Origin: Oscillospiraceae bacterium
GTDB taxonomy: Bacteria; Bacillota; Clostridia; Oscillospirales; Acutalibacteraceae
Length of the DNA: 33,271 nt
Direction of reading: 5' to 3'
Assembly (NCBI GenBank): GCA_028697255.1
Contig: JAQVFM010000002.1
Span: 1 to 33,271, forward strand
Positions within the stretch are counted from its first letter, which is position 1; every line of letters starts with the position of its first letter. The notes beneath the pieces are model-generated. The model was not told the origin of the DNA and ran no database searches. It saw nothing but the letters and a program-made list of their open reading frames with translations. The position numbers were made by a program, and so were the translations under genes. This document shows positions 18,035 through 25,223 of this stretch, in pieces.

Positions 18035-18316
18035 TCACTTGAACAGACGTCCGAAAAAACCGCCTGCCCTGTTTTGAATTTCGGCATAGGCAAGAGAATG
18101 TATCCTGCCCTCAAGCGTCAAATCACCGGTTTCAATATTAAGGCGGTTTATGTGCAAATCTTCTCCCTTAACGGTAAGCTCGCCCAGATCAGTATAAATG
18201 ACCACTGTCATATCATCAAAGCTATCAACATCTGAAACGCCTGACACTGTTAATGCACGTCTGTCCTCTAAGATAACATGGTGCGGCATCTGTACCGCTG
18301 TTCGGTTATCGGCCAT
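18035..18316 (-). CDS. yabP: Sporulation protein YabP
   Basis: A 93-residue YabP/YqfC-family protein, with the family core HHVILEDRRALTVSGVSDVDSFDD, VVIYTDLGELTVKGEDLHINRLNIETGDLTLEGRI and the tail FFGRLFK. In Bacillus the gene is under sigma-E and yabPQ act in the mother cell during cortex formation. The longest frame begins at a GTG at 18325, but AAGGAG at 18325-18330 is placed for the ATG at 18316. A candidate sigma-E promoter lies directly upstream. It forms a pair with yabQ. Confidence 0.95.
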   Translation of the reverse strand: MADNRTAVQMPHHVILEDRRALTVSGVSDVDSFDDMTVVIYTDLGELTVKGEDLHINRLNIETGDLTLEGRIHSLAYAEIQNRAGGFFGRLFK

Positions 18317-18350
18317 AATAGGCACTCCTTCTCACACAACATTACAGTTA

Positions 18351-18379
18351 ATACTATGTGAGAGCCTAAATTAATATGA
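18351..18379 (-). promoter_or_regulatory. Candidate sigma-E promoter of yabP-yabQ
   Basis: On the minus strand TCATATT fits the sigma-E -35 consensus KMATATT fully, and after 14 bases CATAGTAT matches six of eight positions of the -10 consensus CATACAHT. The expected start leaves room for the ribosome-binding site and ATG of yabP. Confidence 0.6.
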
Positions 18380-18386
18380 ATGTCTA

Positions 18387-18629
18387 TTAAGACAATACAC
18401 GGTATAAAAGTGAAGCATTGTCTTTTGTAGCGTGTTCCTGTACCGAGAGCACTTCGACACGCACCCGCCGTTCGCCCATTGTTATTTCGATAATATCACC
18501 TACCTTAACTTCGTATGAAGCGCGTGCAGTTTTATCGTTCACAGTCACCTTTCCGGCGTCGCATGCTTGATTAGCTACCGTACGCCTCTTAATTAAACGC
18601 GAAACCTTCAAATACTTATCCAATCTCAT
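18387..18629 (-). CDS. rqcP: S4-domain protein RqcP (YabO)
   Basis: An 80-residue protein that is essentially one S4 RNA-binding domain: MRLDKYLKVSRLIKRRTVANQACDAG (helical part), KVTVNDKTARASYEVKVGDIIEI. It matches YabO/RqcP, which binds the 50S subunit with RqcH and helps add alanine tails to stalled nascent chains. Hsp15 is the more distant relative. GGGGGG lies six bases before the ATG. A promoter (18644-18671) sits between this gene and the HU terminator, so it can be transcribed independently of the genes before it. Confidence 0.93.
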   Translation of the reverse strand: MRLDKYLKVSRLIKRRTVANQACDAGKVTVNDKTARASYEVKVGDIIEITMGERRVRVEVLSVQEHATKDNASLLYRVLS

Positions 18630-18643
18630 TTTTAACCCCCCAT

Positions 18644-18671
18644 TTTATACTAATGATAAAAAAATTGTAAA
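18644..18671 (-). promoter_or_regulatory. Sigma-A-like promoter of rqcP
   Basis: On the minus strand TTTACA, a 16-base spacer and TATAAA. The -35 box overlaps the T-tract side of the HU terminator. Confidence 0.5.
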
Positions 18672-18694
18672 AAGCCGCCACAAGGGCGGCTTTT
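18660..18694 (-). terminator. Rho-independent terminator of the HU gene
   Basis: On the minus strand AAAAGCCGCC and GGCGGCTTTT form a ten-pair stem with a five-base loop, followed by a further T-rich tract. It begins about 15 bases after the HU stop and splits the yab cluster into two transcripts. Confidence 0.88.
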
Positions 18695-18708
18695 AGATTA
18701 TATTCGTC

Positions 18709-18984
18709 TTATTTTGCAACGGATTCCTTAAAGGACTTGCCGGCTTTAAAGACGGGCTGTTTGGAAGCAGGAATAATAATTTCCTCTTTCGTGCGGGGAT
18801 TGCGCCCTGTTCTTTGCTGACGCTCGCGAACCTCAAAAGTGCCAAAACCCACCAACTGAACCTTGTCGCCGGAAGCTACTGTTTCCACGATAGAATCAAG
18901 CATTGCAGTAACTGCCTTTTCAGAGTCCTTTTTAGATAACCCTGATTTCTGCGCAACTGAAGATACCAATTTAACTTTGTTCAT
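18709..18984 (-). CDS. hup: HU-family DNA-binding protein
   Basis: A 91-residue histone-like protein. The helical N-terminus (MNKVKLVSSVAQKSGLSKKDSEKAV) and the signature GDKVQLVGFGTFEVRERQQRTGRNPRTKEEI, including the beta-arm that inserts into the DNA minor groove (RNPRTKEEIIIPASKQPVFKAGK), are complete. HU compacts and bends DNA without sequence preference. The longest frame adds 35 residues overlapping mazG, but GGAGG is placed for the ATG at 18984. It follows mazG by 53 bases and has its own terminator. B. subtilis has no HU gene at this point of the yab cluster. Confidence 0.97.
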   Translation of the reverse strand: MNKVKLVSSVAQKSGLSKKDSEKAVTAMLDSIVETVASGDKVQLVGFGTFEVRERQQRTGRNPRTKEEIIIPASKQPVFKAGKSFKESVAK

Positions 18985-19037
18985 TTTATAACCTCCAAAG
19001 ATTTTATACACCAGCGGGTTAAACCGCGCATGGATGA

Positions 19038-19862
19038 TTAGGTAATATCCTGACCACAAGCTTGTGACATTGACTTTGCCTTTTGCCAAAGCTCGTCCAG
19101 CTTTTGAAGCCCGGCACTGGTCATGTCAAGTCCTTGCTTTTTGGCCAACGATTCAACAAGCTCGAAACGACGTATAAACTTGTCACATGAAAGGGTTAGA
19201 GCTTGTTCGGCGTCACAGCCTAAAAATCGTGAAACATTGACTGCAGAAAACAACAAGTCACCAAGTTCTTCCTCAGTTTTTTGAGCGTCACCGTCAGCAA
19301 TTGCCTTTTCAAGCTCCAGCTTTTCGCTGTCCAATGCCTCTAATGCACCCGTTATATCCGGCCAGTCAAATCCAACCCGCGCCGCACGACTTTGCACCTT
19401 GGTCGACCGCATCAAAGCGGGAAGTGTTTTGGGAACCGAACGCAGTAAATCGGCCTGTGTGCTGCCACCTTTGGTCTGTCGCTTTATTTTGTCCCAGTTC
19501 CTTAAAATTTCTTCTTTATCATCGATGTGAACGTCTTTAAAAACGTGCGGATGTCTCTTTATAAGTTTTTTGCAAATACCGTCGACTACATCGTCAAAAT
19601 CAAAGACTCCTCTTTCGTTCTCTATTTGTGAGTGAAACACAATCTGAAGTAATACATCACCGAGCTCCTCGCAAAGTGATTCGGCATCGCCCGAATTGAT
19701 TGCCTCTATCGCCTCGTGTGTTTCCTCTAAAAAATTTGAACGTATGCTTTGATGAGTCTGAACCTTGTCCCAATCGCACCCGTTATCAGACCGCAGCAAA
19801 CGCATAATATCGAGCAAATCCTCCATTTTATAGCGTTGCTTTTGCTTATAGTCTAACGGCAT
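19038..19862 (-). CDS. mazG: Nucleoside triphosphate pyrophosphohydrolase MazG
   Basis: A 274-residue MazG, which hydrolyses (deoxy)nucleoside triphosphates to monophosphates and pyrophosphate. Two tandem MazG domains are seen: the first with CDWDKVQTHQSIRSNFLEE and ESLCEELGDVLLQIVFHSQ (the EExxE-D metal-binding helices, about residues 30-75), the second with EKAIADGDAQKTEEELGDLLFSAVNVSRF (about 184-212). B. subtilis YabN has an added N-terminal tetrapyrrole-methylase-like domain that is absent here. GGGGG lies before the ATG. It is 43 bases after the SpoVB-like gene and precedes HU. Confidence 0.96.
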   Translation of the reverse strand: MPLDYKQKQRYKMEDLLDIMRLLRSDNGCDWDKVQTHQSIRSNFLEETHEAIEAINSGDAESLCEELGDVLLQIVFHSQIENERGVFDFDDVVDGICKKLIKRHPHVFKDVHIDDKEEILRNWDKIKRQTKGGSTQADLLRSVPKTLPALMRSTKVQSRAARVGFDWPDITGALEALDSEKLELEKAIADGDAQKTEEELGDLLFSAVNVSRFLGCDAEQALTLSCDKFIRRFELVESLAKKQGLDMTSAGLQKLDELWQKAKSMSQACGQDIT

Positions 19863-19905
19863 GCTTTTTCCCCCGACTGAAACAATTTATTCGATTTTAC
19901 CTATT

Positions 19906-21687
19906 TTAACCTAAAAAATTGTATTTTGCAAGTATTTGAGCAATTTTTTGTCCTTTTGGAAGCATTAAAACATCTTCGCTCGTAATTGCTTTTATTGACA
20001 ATAACACCCAAATGTAGACAACCACTGCAGCAAGTATAGCAATAGCGACAGCAATACCCTCAAAAACAAAATGTGACAACAACCCGTTGACCGCCCATGC
20101 CGCCACACTGCAGCACAAAGACGCAAACAACGGCTTTGGAAAAACCGAGCGCCAGCGTATCGGCATTTTCATTACATTCCTTAAGCTGTAAAGGCTTAGT
20201 ATTACCATCACTACATAGCATGCAAGCGTGCTGTAAGCCGAGCCCATAATGTTTATCCTTGGGTTAAGTATCAGCAGTGTGTTCAAAAGCAGTTTGATAC
20301 CACCGCCAACAAGCACGATTTTTGCGGGAATATCAGCGCGTCCCATTGCCTGAAGCATTGCGTTTATCGGTGCGACGAGGCAAATGAACACTACTGCAAA
20401 ACCCAGAACCTCAAGCTGCGGCCCGGCAATCATAGCAGTGGACCGGTCGTAAATAAACTTCATAATCGGCCTTGCAAGCACTGAAAGCCCGAGACCCGAG
20501 GGCAGTGCTATTAATATAGTAATGCGCAAAACGGCAGCAGTAATACTACGAAGTTGTGACTTGTCGCGAAGTGCCCATGCCGAAGTAATAACAGGAAGCG
20601 CGCTTATACCCAGCGATAAAGTTATATTGGGCACAAGATTAACATAGGTCATAGCTATGCCGCGGTTTCCGGTCAGAAAAGCTAAAATATCGGTAGTTCC
20701 GCTTAAATCAATTGCTTTTTGATAAACCTCGCGTACAATATCGCCGTTTCGAGCAACAACTATCGCAAGAGATTTTTGAAAAGACACAACATCAATTATT
20801 GTTGTAAGCTGTGTTGCCAGCGTACCTAATGCCACAGGAATTGCAAAACGCAGCAGGCTGCGAAAAACAGCTTTCGTACTATGCGGTTTTGGTGCGCCTA
20901 AAAATTCTTCACGCGTAATGCCGCTGCCGTGCCTGCGATAACGAACATACAGGTAAAAAAGCGAAAAAAACGATCCGGCAGTAACCCCGAACATACCTCC
21001 TGCTGCGATATAGGGTAGACTGATTGCAAGCGCATGCTCTGCCGAACCTGCCTGTTTACCGAACACCTTAAACCCCTGCTCGTACTGCCATTGACCCAGC
21101 CGCAGCGCTCCTGCCGCAAGACTAATCCCAAAAACAAGCTTGCCCACAGCTTCGACAATCTGAGACACAGCGGTGGGAATCATATTGCGCGAGCCTTCGT
21201 ATATGCCCCGATACGCAGTCATAAGGCAGCAGAACAATATCGAAGGTGCCATAATTAGCATTGTCAGTCTTGCGTTGGGCAAATCCACATATTGCGGATA
21301 AAAAAACGAGGCGATAATCATTAACAGTGTTCCTGCCAAGCCGGTAATCCAAAAAACCTTATTTGCAACACGGCGGATAACCCTTATATCCCGATACCGT
21401 CCAAGCGCAATGCTTTGGGATACCATACGCGATACGGCAATCGGAAAACCCGCCGTCGATACAATGTAAATGGGGATATATATGTTAAACACAGCCTCAA
21501 AATATCCGTATGCTGTATCATTAATCTTTTGCAATGGAATTTTGAAGAAAAGAGCTCCGATAATTTTTGTCAGGATGGCGGCCGCCGACAAAATCAGCGC
21601 ACCGTGGAGAAAACTTTGCTTTTTGCGTTGTTGCGGCAAGCTCCCACCCGTCCTCTCATTAGTAATTACATCAGCAAACGAACACAT
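19906..21687 (-). CDS. spoVB: SpoVB-like polysaccharide/lipid flippase (MVF/MATE superfamily)
   Basis: A 593-residue protein with about 14 membrane helices in the oligosaccharidyl-lipid flippase group (SpoVB, YabM, MurJ-like). The opening FLHGALILSAAAILTKIIGALFFKIPL, PIYIVSTAGFPIAVSRMVSQ and AYRGIYEGSRNMIPTAVSQIVEAVGKLV are typical. SpoVB is needed for the spore cortex in Bacillus, probably moving lipid II; the position before mazG corresponds to B. subtilis yabM. The ATG at 21687 overlaps the preceding gene by 22 bases with no clear ribosome-binding site; a TTG at 21639 (codon 17, leaving LPQQRKKQS) follows AGAGG and a GGGTGGGAG stretch and may be the real start. Confidence 0.92.
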   Translation of the reverse strand: MCSFADVITNERTGGSLPQQRKKQSFLHGALILSAAAILTKIIGALFFKIPLQKINDTAYGYFEAVFNIYIPIYIVSTAGFPIAVSRMVSQSIALGRYRDIRVIRRVANKVFWITGLAGTLLMIIASFFYPQYVDLPNARLTMLIMAPSILFCCLMTAYRGIYEGSRNMIPTAVSQIVEAVGKLVFGISLAAGALRLGQWQYEQGFKVFGKQAGSAEHALAISLPYIAAGGMFGVTAGSFFSLFYLYVRYRRHGSGITREEFLGAPKPHSTKAVFRSLLRFAIPVALGTLATQLTTIIDVVSFQKSLAIVVARNGDIVREVYQKAIDLSGTTDILAFLTGNRGIAMTYVNLVPNITLSLGISALPVITSAWALRDKSQLRSITAAVLRITILIALPSGLGLSVLARPIMKFIYDRSTAMIAGPQLEVLGFAVVFICLVAPINAMLQAMGRADIPAKIVLVGGGIKLLLNTLLILNPRINIMGSAYSTLACYVVMVILSLYSLRNVMKMPIRWRSVFPKPLFASLCCSVAAWAVNGLLSHFVFEGIAVAIAILAAVVVYIWVLLSIKAITSEDVLMLPKGQKIAQILAKYNFLG

Positions 21688-22946
21688 CGTTTTGTTTCAT
21701 AAATCGCCCGTTCGATATCTATAGTTAAATAATTGCCGTCACGATAGAGTATGCGTCCGTTGACAACTGTCATTTTAACGCTGGCAGCACCTGCCGCATA
21801 CACTACATTTGATAAAATATCATGGCAGGGAACCATTTCCGGCCTGTGTTTGTCCAGCAATACAAAATCGGCAAGGTAGCCTTGTTTTATATCGCCGCTA
21901 TCGTGCCTGCCCTGCGCCAACGCGCCCGCTCTCGTCGCCATAAACAACGCTTCGCATGCAGGCATAGCGCATGGGTTTAAGGACACACCTTTGGCCAAAA
22001 GGGCTGCAGTTCGCATTTCCTCGAACATATCCAAATTGTTGTTGCTTGCGGCAGAATCGGTGCCAAGCGCAATTTTCAAACCCGCTCGTCGCATTTTTTC
22101 AACTTGTGCAATGCCGCTTGCAAGCTTTAGGTTGCTTTGCGGACAGTGGGCAATCGTCACATCGTATCCGGACATCATTTCTATATCTAAATCAGTGAGC
22201 CATACACAATGTGCAGCCGTGACAGGCAAATCAAAAATTCCGCTGTCCCTTAAAACGCTTGCCGGCGTTTTGCCGTGACGTCCGGTGCATTCAAGGTGCT
22301 CCTTGCGTGTTTCGGACAAATGCACCTGCACACGCAGCTTGTGCATATCAGCAAATTCGGCCACATCGGACAGTATGTCCGGTCGCGTGGTGTATTCCGA
22401 ATGGGGCGCAGCATCGATTAGTATACGACCGTCACCCAAATTTTTGTATACGTTAACAAGCTCAACAAGCTCATCATGCGCGGGCAAATCGGCAAAGCGT
22501 TTTGTATCATCAAAGCAGCTTATCCCTCGTCCGATATTTGCCTTAATTCCGCTTTCAAGAACAGCTTTTGAGATATTCGCACAATAGTAATACATATCTG
22601 AAAAACTGGTAATTCCGCACGCTATCATCTCTGCTATACCAAGCATGCTGCCCCAATAGACATCGTCGCCGGTCAGCTTGTCTTCAACCGGGAATATGCG
22701 ATCATAAAGCCATTTATCAAGCGGCATATCGTCACCATACCCGCGCATTAAGACCATTGGGATATGTGTATGGGCGTTAACAAACCCCGGTATCATGACA
22801 AGACTGCTGCCATTAATTCTTTCGCCCCAATCCCCGTCCGGAATTTGTTTGCCGATATAGCAAAAGCGACCGTCATTCACGGCAACATTCATGCCGCTTT
22901 GCAGCTTTCCGCTGGCACTTAAAACATCAACATCGGTAATAAGCAA
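21666..22946 (-). CDS. mtaD: MTA/SAH deaminase-type amidohydrolase
   Basis: A 426-residue amidohydrolase like 5-methylthioadenosine/S-adenosylhomocysteine deaminase, which converts the adenine moiety to hypoxanthine. Metal and substrate motifs are in order: GFVNAHTHIPMVLMRGYGDD, RVQVHLSETRKEH, VTAAHCVWL and ALGTDSAASNNNLDMFEEMRTA. The longest frame starts at an ATG at 22964, but GGAGGT at 22953-22958 is ideally placed for a TTG at 22946, giving LLITDVDVLSASG, the usual family N-terminus. It follows purine nucleoside phosphorylase by about 20 bases. The family also holds guanine deaminase and chlorohydrolases, so the exact substrate is uncertain. Confidence 0.87.
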   Translation of the reverse strand: MLITDVDVLSASGKLQSGMNVAVNDGRFCYIGKQIPDGDWGERINGSSLVMIPGFVNAHTHIPMVLMRGYGDDMPLDKWLYDRIFPVEDKLTGDDVYWGSMLGIAEMIACGITSFSDMYYYCANISKAVLESGIKANIGRGISCFDDTKRFADLPAHDELVELVNVYKNLGDGRILIDAAPHSEYTTRPDILSDVAEFADMHKLRVQVHLSETRKEHLECTGRHGKTPASVLRDSGIFDLPVTAAHCVWLTDLDIEMMSGYDVTIAHCPQSNLKLASGIAQVEKMRRAGLKIALGTDSAASNNNLDMFEEMRTAALLAKGVSLNPCAMPACEALFMATRAGALAQGRHDSGDIKQGYLADFVLLDKHRPEMVPCHDILSNVVYAAGAASVKMTVVNGRILYRDGNYLTIDIERAIYETKRCVRLLM

Positions 22947-22952
22947 GGCATT

Positions 22953-22958
22953 ACCTCC
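22953..22958 (-). promoter_or_regulatory. Ribosome-binding site that decides the mtaD start
   Basis: GGAGGT on the minus strand lies six bases before the TTG at 22946, while the upstream ATG at 22964 has no such element. Confidence 0.65.
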
Positions 22959-22967
22959 AAGCATGCC

Positions 22968-23813
22968 CTATAAAACGGCAATAACATCTTTTATCAACGA
23001 ACAAAATCGTCCGGAAACTTTAGAAGCAGTAGCGGTCACATCATCGTCGCTGACCGTGCTTTGGGGCAAAATGCCGGCGGCCATATTTGTGATAACAGAA
23101 ATCCCCAAAACCTCAATACCGCATTGAGCTGCCATAACTGCTTCAAAAACTGTTGACATGCCCACAGCATCTCCGCCTAAAATCCTGATTGCCCGAATTT
23201 CGGCCGGCGTTTCAAATTCCGGCCCCGGCATATAAAAATACACACCTTCACGCAGCTTTGCACCTTGTTTTTCAGCACATTTATGGGCAATATCCCTTAA
23301 TCTTTGGGAATAAAGGCATGACAAATCAAAAAAACGGCGGCCAAACTCAGGCATGTGCTTGCCGCGGGCAGGACTCTCGGCAAAAAATTTTATATGGTCG
23401 GTTATCAGCATCAAATCGCCAACATTAAACGACTGATTAACCCCTCCTGCCGCGTTTGTTAAAATTAGCGTTTTAACGCCCAATAAATACAGCACCCGGA
23501 CATAAAAGCTGACCATCTGCGGTGAATATCCCTCATATACATGAAAGCGACCGGACATCAAAGCAACATTTTTGCCGGACATACGCCCACATATTAGCTC
23601 GCCCGCATGTGACTGGACTGTCGACTGCGGAAAGCCGGGTATTTCACCGTATGGTATACGTAAAGCAGGCGGTTCGATTTCTCTTGTCAGTGCGCCAAGT
23701 CCCGAGCCCAGCACTACAGCAACATCGGGCACAAAATTTAAGCGGTCTTTAAGGAATTTAGCGCTTTTTTCGTACTGCTCATATGAAATATTAATAATCT
23801 TACCCCCAAACAA
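22968..23813 (-). CDS. punA: Purine nucleoside phosphorylase (PunA type)
   Basis: A 281-residue purine nucleoside phosphorylase of the trimeric PunA/PNP class, releasing purine base and (deoxy)ribose 1-phosphate from inosine or guanosine. VVLGSGLGALT (phosphate loop, about residues 33-43), MSGRFHVYEGY, LILTNAAGGVN, MPGPEFETPAEIR and GGDAVGMSTVFEAVMAAQCGIEVLGISVITNMAAG are all characteristic. The start is uncertain: the only in-frame standard codon is TTG at 23813, which has no ribosome-binding site, whereas GGGGGT lies six bases before an ATT codon a few codons in. It leads into the deaminase-type gene, consistent with purine salvage. Confidence 0.95.
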   Translation of the reverse strand: MFGGKIINISYEQYEKSAKFLKDRLNFVPDVAVVLGSGLGALTREIEPPALRIPYGEIPGFPQSTVQSHAGELICGRMSGKNVALMSGRFHVYEGYSPQMVSFYVRVLYLLGVKTLILTNAAGGVNQSFNVGDLMLITDHIKFFAESPARGKHMPEFGRRFFDLSCLYSQRLRDIAHKCAEKQGAKLREGVYFYMPGPEFETPAEIRAIRILGGDAVGMSTVFEAVMAAQCGIEVLGISVITNMAAGILPQSTVSDDDVTATASKVSGRFCSLIKDVIAVL

Positions 23814-23847
23814 CGGTGAAACAACTAAACATGCCGTTCAGTTAGAT

Positions 23848-24213
23848 TTAACGCTCAATCTTAGCTCCGCACTTTTTGCAGTAAACGGCATCGTTAGGGT
23901 TAGGTAATCCGCACATCTTGCATCTTACGGCATACCGATATTCGTCGATTTTTCTTCGCAGATCGTCTATTTGAGATTGGCACTCATCAAGCCTTTCAAC
24001 ACAGTCATCCACAAGTGAGGAGGCATCCTCTCCCGATTTTTTAGCGTCGTACACCATGCGTCCCAATCCTTCAAATATTGCGGTCATTTCCCTTTCCAAT
24101 TCGGCCACATCGAGTCTCAGCTTTGTAACTTCAATAAAATCAGAGGTCTTTTTCCCCGCTGTCTCGGCCACACTTTTGGCTTTAGACACCACATCTTCGA
24201 AAGTTGCCACCAT
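23848..24213 (-). CDS. Coiled-coil protein with C-terminal zinc ribbon
   Basis: A 121-residue protein of unknown function. Residues 1 to about 90 are helical and charged (FEDVVSKAKSVAETAGKKTSDFIEVTKLRLDVAELE, then LDECQSQIDDLRRKIDEY), likely a coiled coil, and the C-terminus is a zinc ribbon, CKMCGLPNPNDAVYCKKCG. Small proteins of this layout are common in Clostridia, without an assigned role. The longest frame begins 11 codons earlier, but AAAGGGGG is placed for the ATG at 24213 (or the GTG just after). It has a strong sigma-A promoter and may lead the purine-salvage genes, the next starting 34 bases downstream. Confidence 0.88.
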   Translation of the reverse strand: MVATFEDVVSKAKSVAETAGKKTSDFIEVTKLRLDVAELEREMTAIFEGLGRMVYDAKKSGEDASSLVDDCVERLDECQSQIDDLRRKIDEYRYAVRCKMCGLPNPNDAVYCKKCGAKIER

Positions 24214-24244
24214 AATTCCCCCTTTAAATTTGGATAACAAATCC

Positions 24245-24273
24245 ATTATATCTTAGTATATGCAATAATTCAA
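24245..24273 (-). promoter_or_regulatory. Sigma-A promoter of the zinc-ribbon/punA/mtaD unit
   Basis: On the minus strand TTGAAT, a 17-base spacer and TATAAT, about 32 bases before the ATG of the zinc-ribbon protein. Confidence 0.78.
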
Positions 24274-24287
24274 TATGTCGAAAAGTA

Positions 24288-25223
24288 TTACTCCCCTACA
24301 AATTCCCTAAGCAGAGCGTCTTTAGGCATCATATCAAGCGGCAAATGCTCAAATCTTGAAAGGGCGTCAATCAGGCGGTTTGTCGTATCGGCATATTCAT
24401 GCCCGTCAGGCAGACTGTGAAGCAGCGGTAGCAAAAGTGGCGCAAAAATACAGGGTTCATATGCATGTGTTGTGTCAATAAGGTAATCAACCGTGTCTAC
24501 AAACGGGAACATATATTCATTTTCGCCTCTGACAACCTGCCTCCACATATTCAGTGTATTTATTACTGAGCTGTTTCTAAACCTTTCGTCCCGAAGCATG
24601 CGCCGCGTCAGTCGAATTTCTCTGCGCGCCAACAGCTTTTTGCTTTCATTTATTATAGGTGATACTGTGTTGACAAAAATCTTAAATAGGTTTTGCATGG
24701 GAAGATGCTGCTCAAAATACGGATTTATTGCGTGTATACCTTCAAAAATAACAACCGCATTTTGCGAAATTTTAAGTTCCCTCATATCGTCGGTGGGACG
24801 CCCTTTGATAAAATCAAACTGGGGCAGCAGCGTTCTGCCGTCTTTTATAAGCTCGCGCATGCACCTTTCAAGCTCATCAAGATTGAGTGCCTCTAACGCC
24901 TCATAATCATAATGCCCGTTTGAAAGAAGCGGAGCCTGTTCCCGACCGCGATAAAAATCATCCATTGAAATTGTATGAGCCTCTACCCCAAGCTTGGCAA
25001 GATTGAGGGTCAGTAATTTCGCAGTAGTCGTTTTACCCGCCGATGACGGCCCTGACAGCATGCAAAGGCAATGTCCGCCAAACTCAGTGGCAAGATGCTG
25101 TGCCAGCATTTTTATTTCATGTGCATATCTGTGGCTCTCCTCTTCAATAAAAGCGGCTGCGTCATTGTGCGCACGCTCGTTTATTTCCTTTAGCTTAAGA
25201 CATCTTTTAAAAAAAGGTTTCAT
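24288..25223 (-). CDS. Uridine kinase-like nucleoside kinase
   Basis: A 311-residue P-loop kinase of the uridine kinase/phosphoribulokinase family. Walker A is MLSGPSSAGKTTTAKLL (about residues 55-71); SMDDFYRGREQAP and GHYDYEALEALNLDELERCM fit the substrate region, and AVVIFEGIHAINP is the family's Walker B-like strand. Helices rich in Arg (LLARREIRLTRRMLRDERFR) resemble the lid. The N-terminal 45 residues are extra compared with plain Udk; many Clostridial members have a TGS-like extension, here only a short remnant. It overlaps the hemZ end by 17 bases, with GGGTGAT about nine bases before the ATG, so it is the last gene of the recJ-hemZ run. True substrate is not known. Confidence 0.9.
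   Translation of the reverse strand: MKPFFKRCLKLKEINERAHNDAAAFIEEESHRYAHEIKMLAQHLATEFGGHCLCMLSGPSSAGKTTTAKLLTLNLAKLGVEAHTISMDDFYRGREQAPLLSNGHYDYEALEALNLDELERCMRELIKDGRTLLPQFDFIKGRPTDDMRELKISQNAVVIFEGIHAINPYFEQHLPMQNLFKIFVNTVSPIINESKKLLARREIRLTRRMLRDERFRNSSVINTLNMWRQVVRGENEYMFPFVDTVDYLIDTTHAYEPCIFAPLLLPLLHSLPDGHEYADTTNRLIDALSRFEHLPLDMMPKDALLREFVGE

Noticed and set aside
18331-18360. Hairpin CTCACA/TGTGAG upstream of yabP as a terminator
   Set aside because: Only six pairs with a long loop and no T-tract; the sequence is better explained as the candidate sigma-E promoter and ribosome-binding region.
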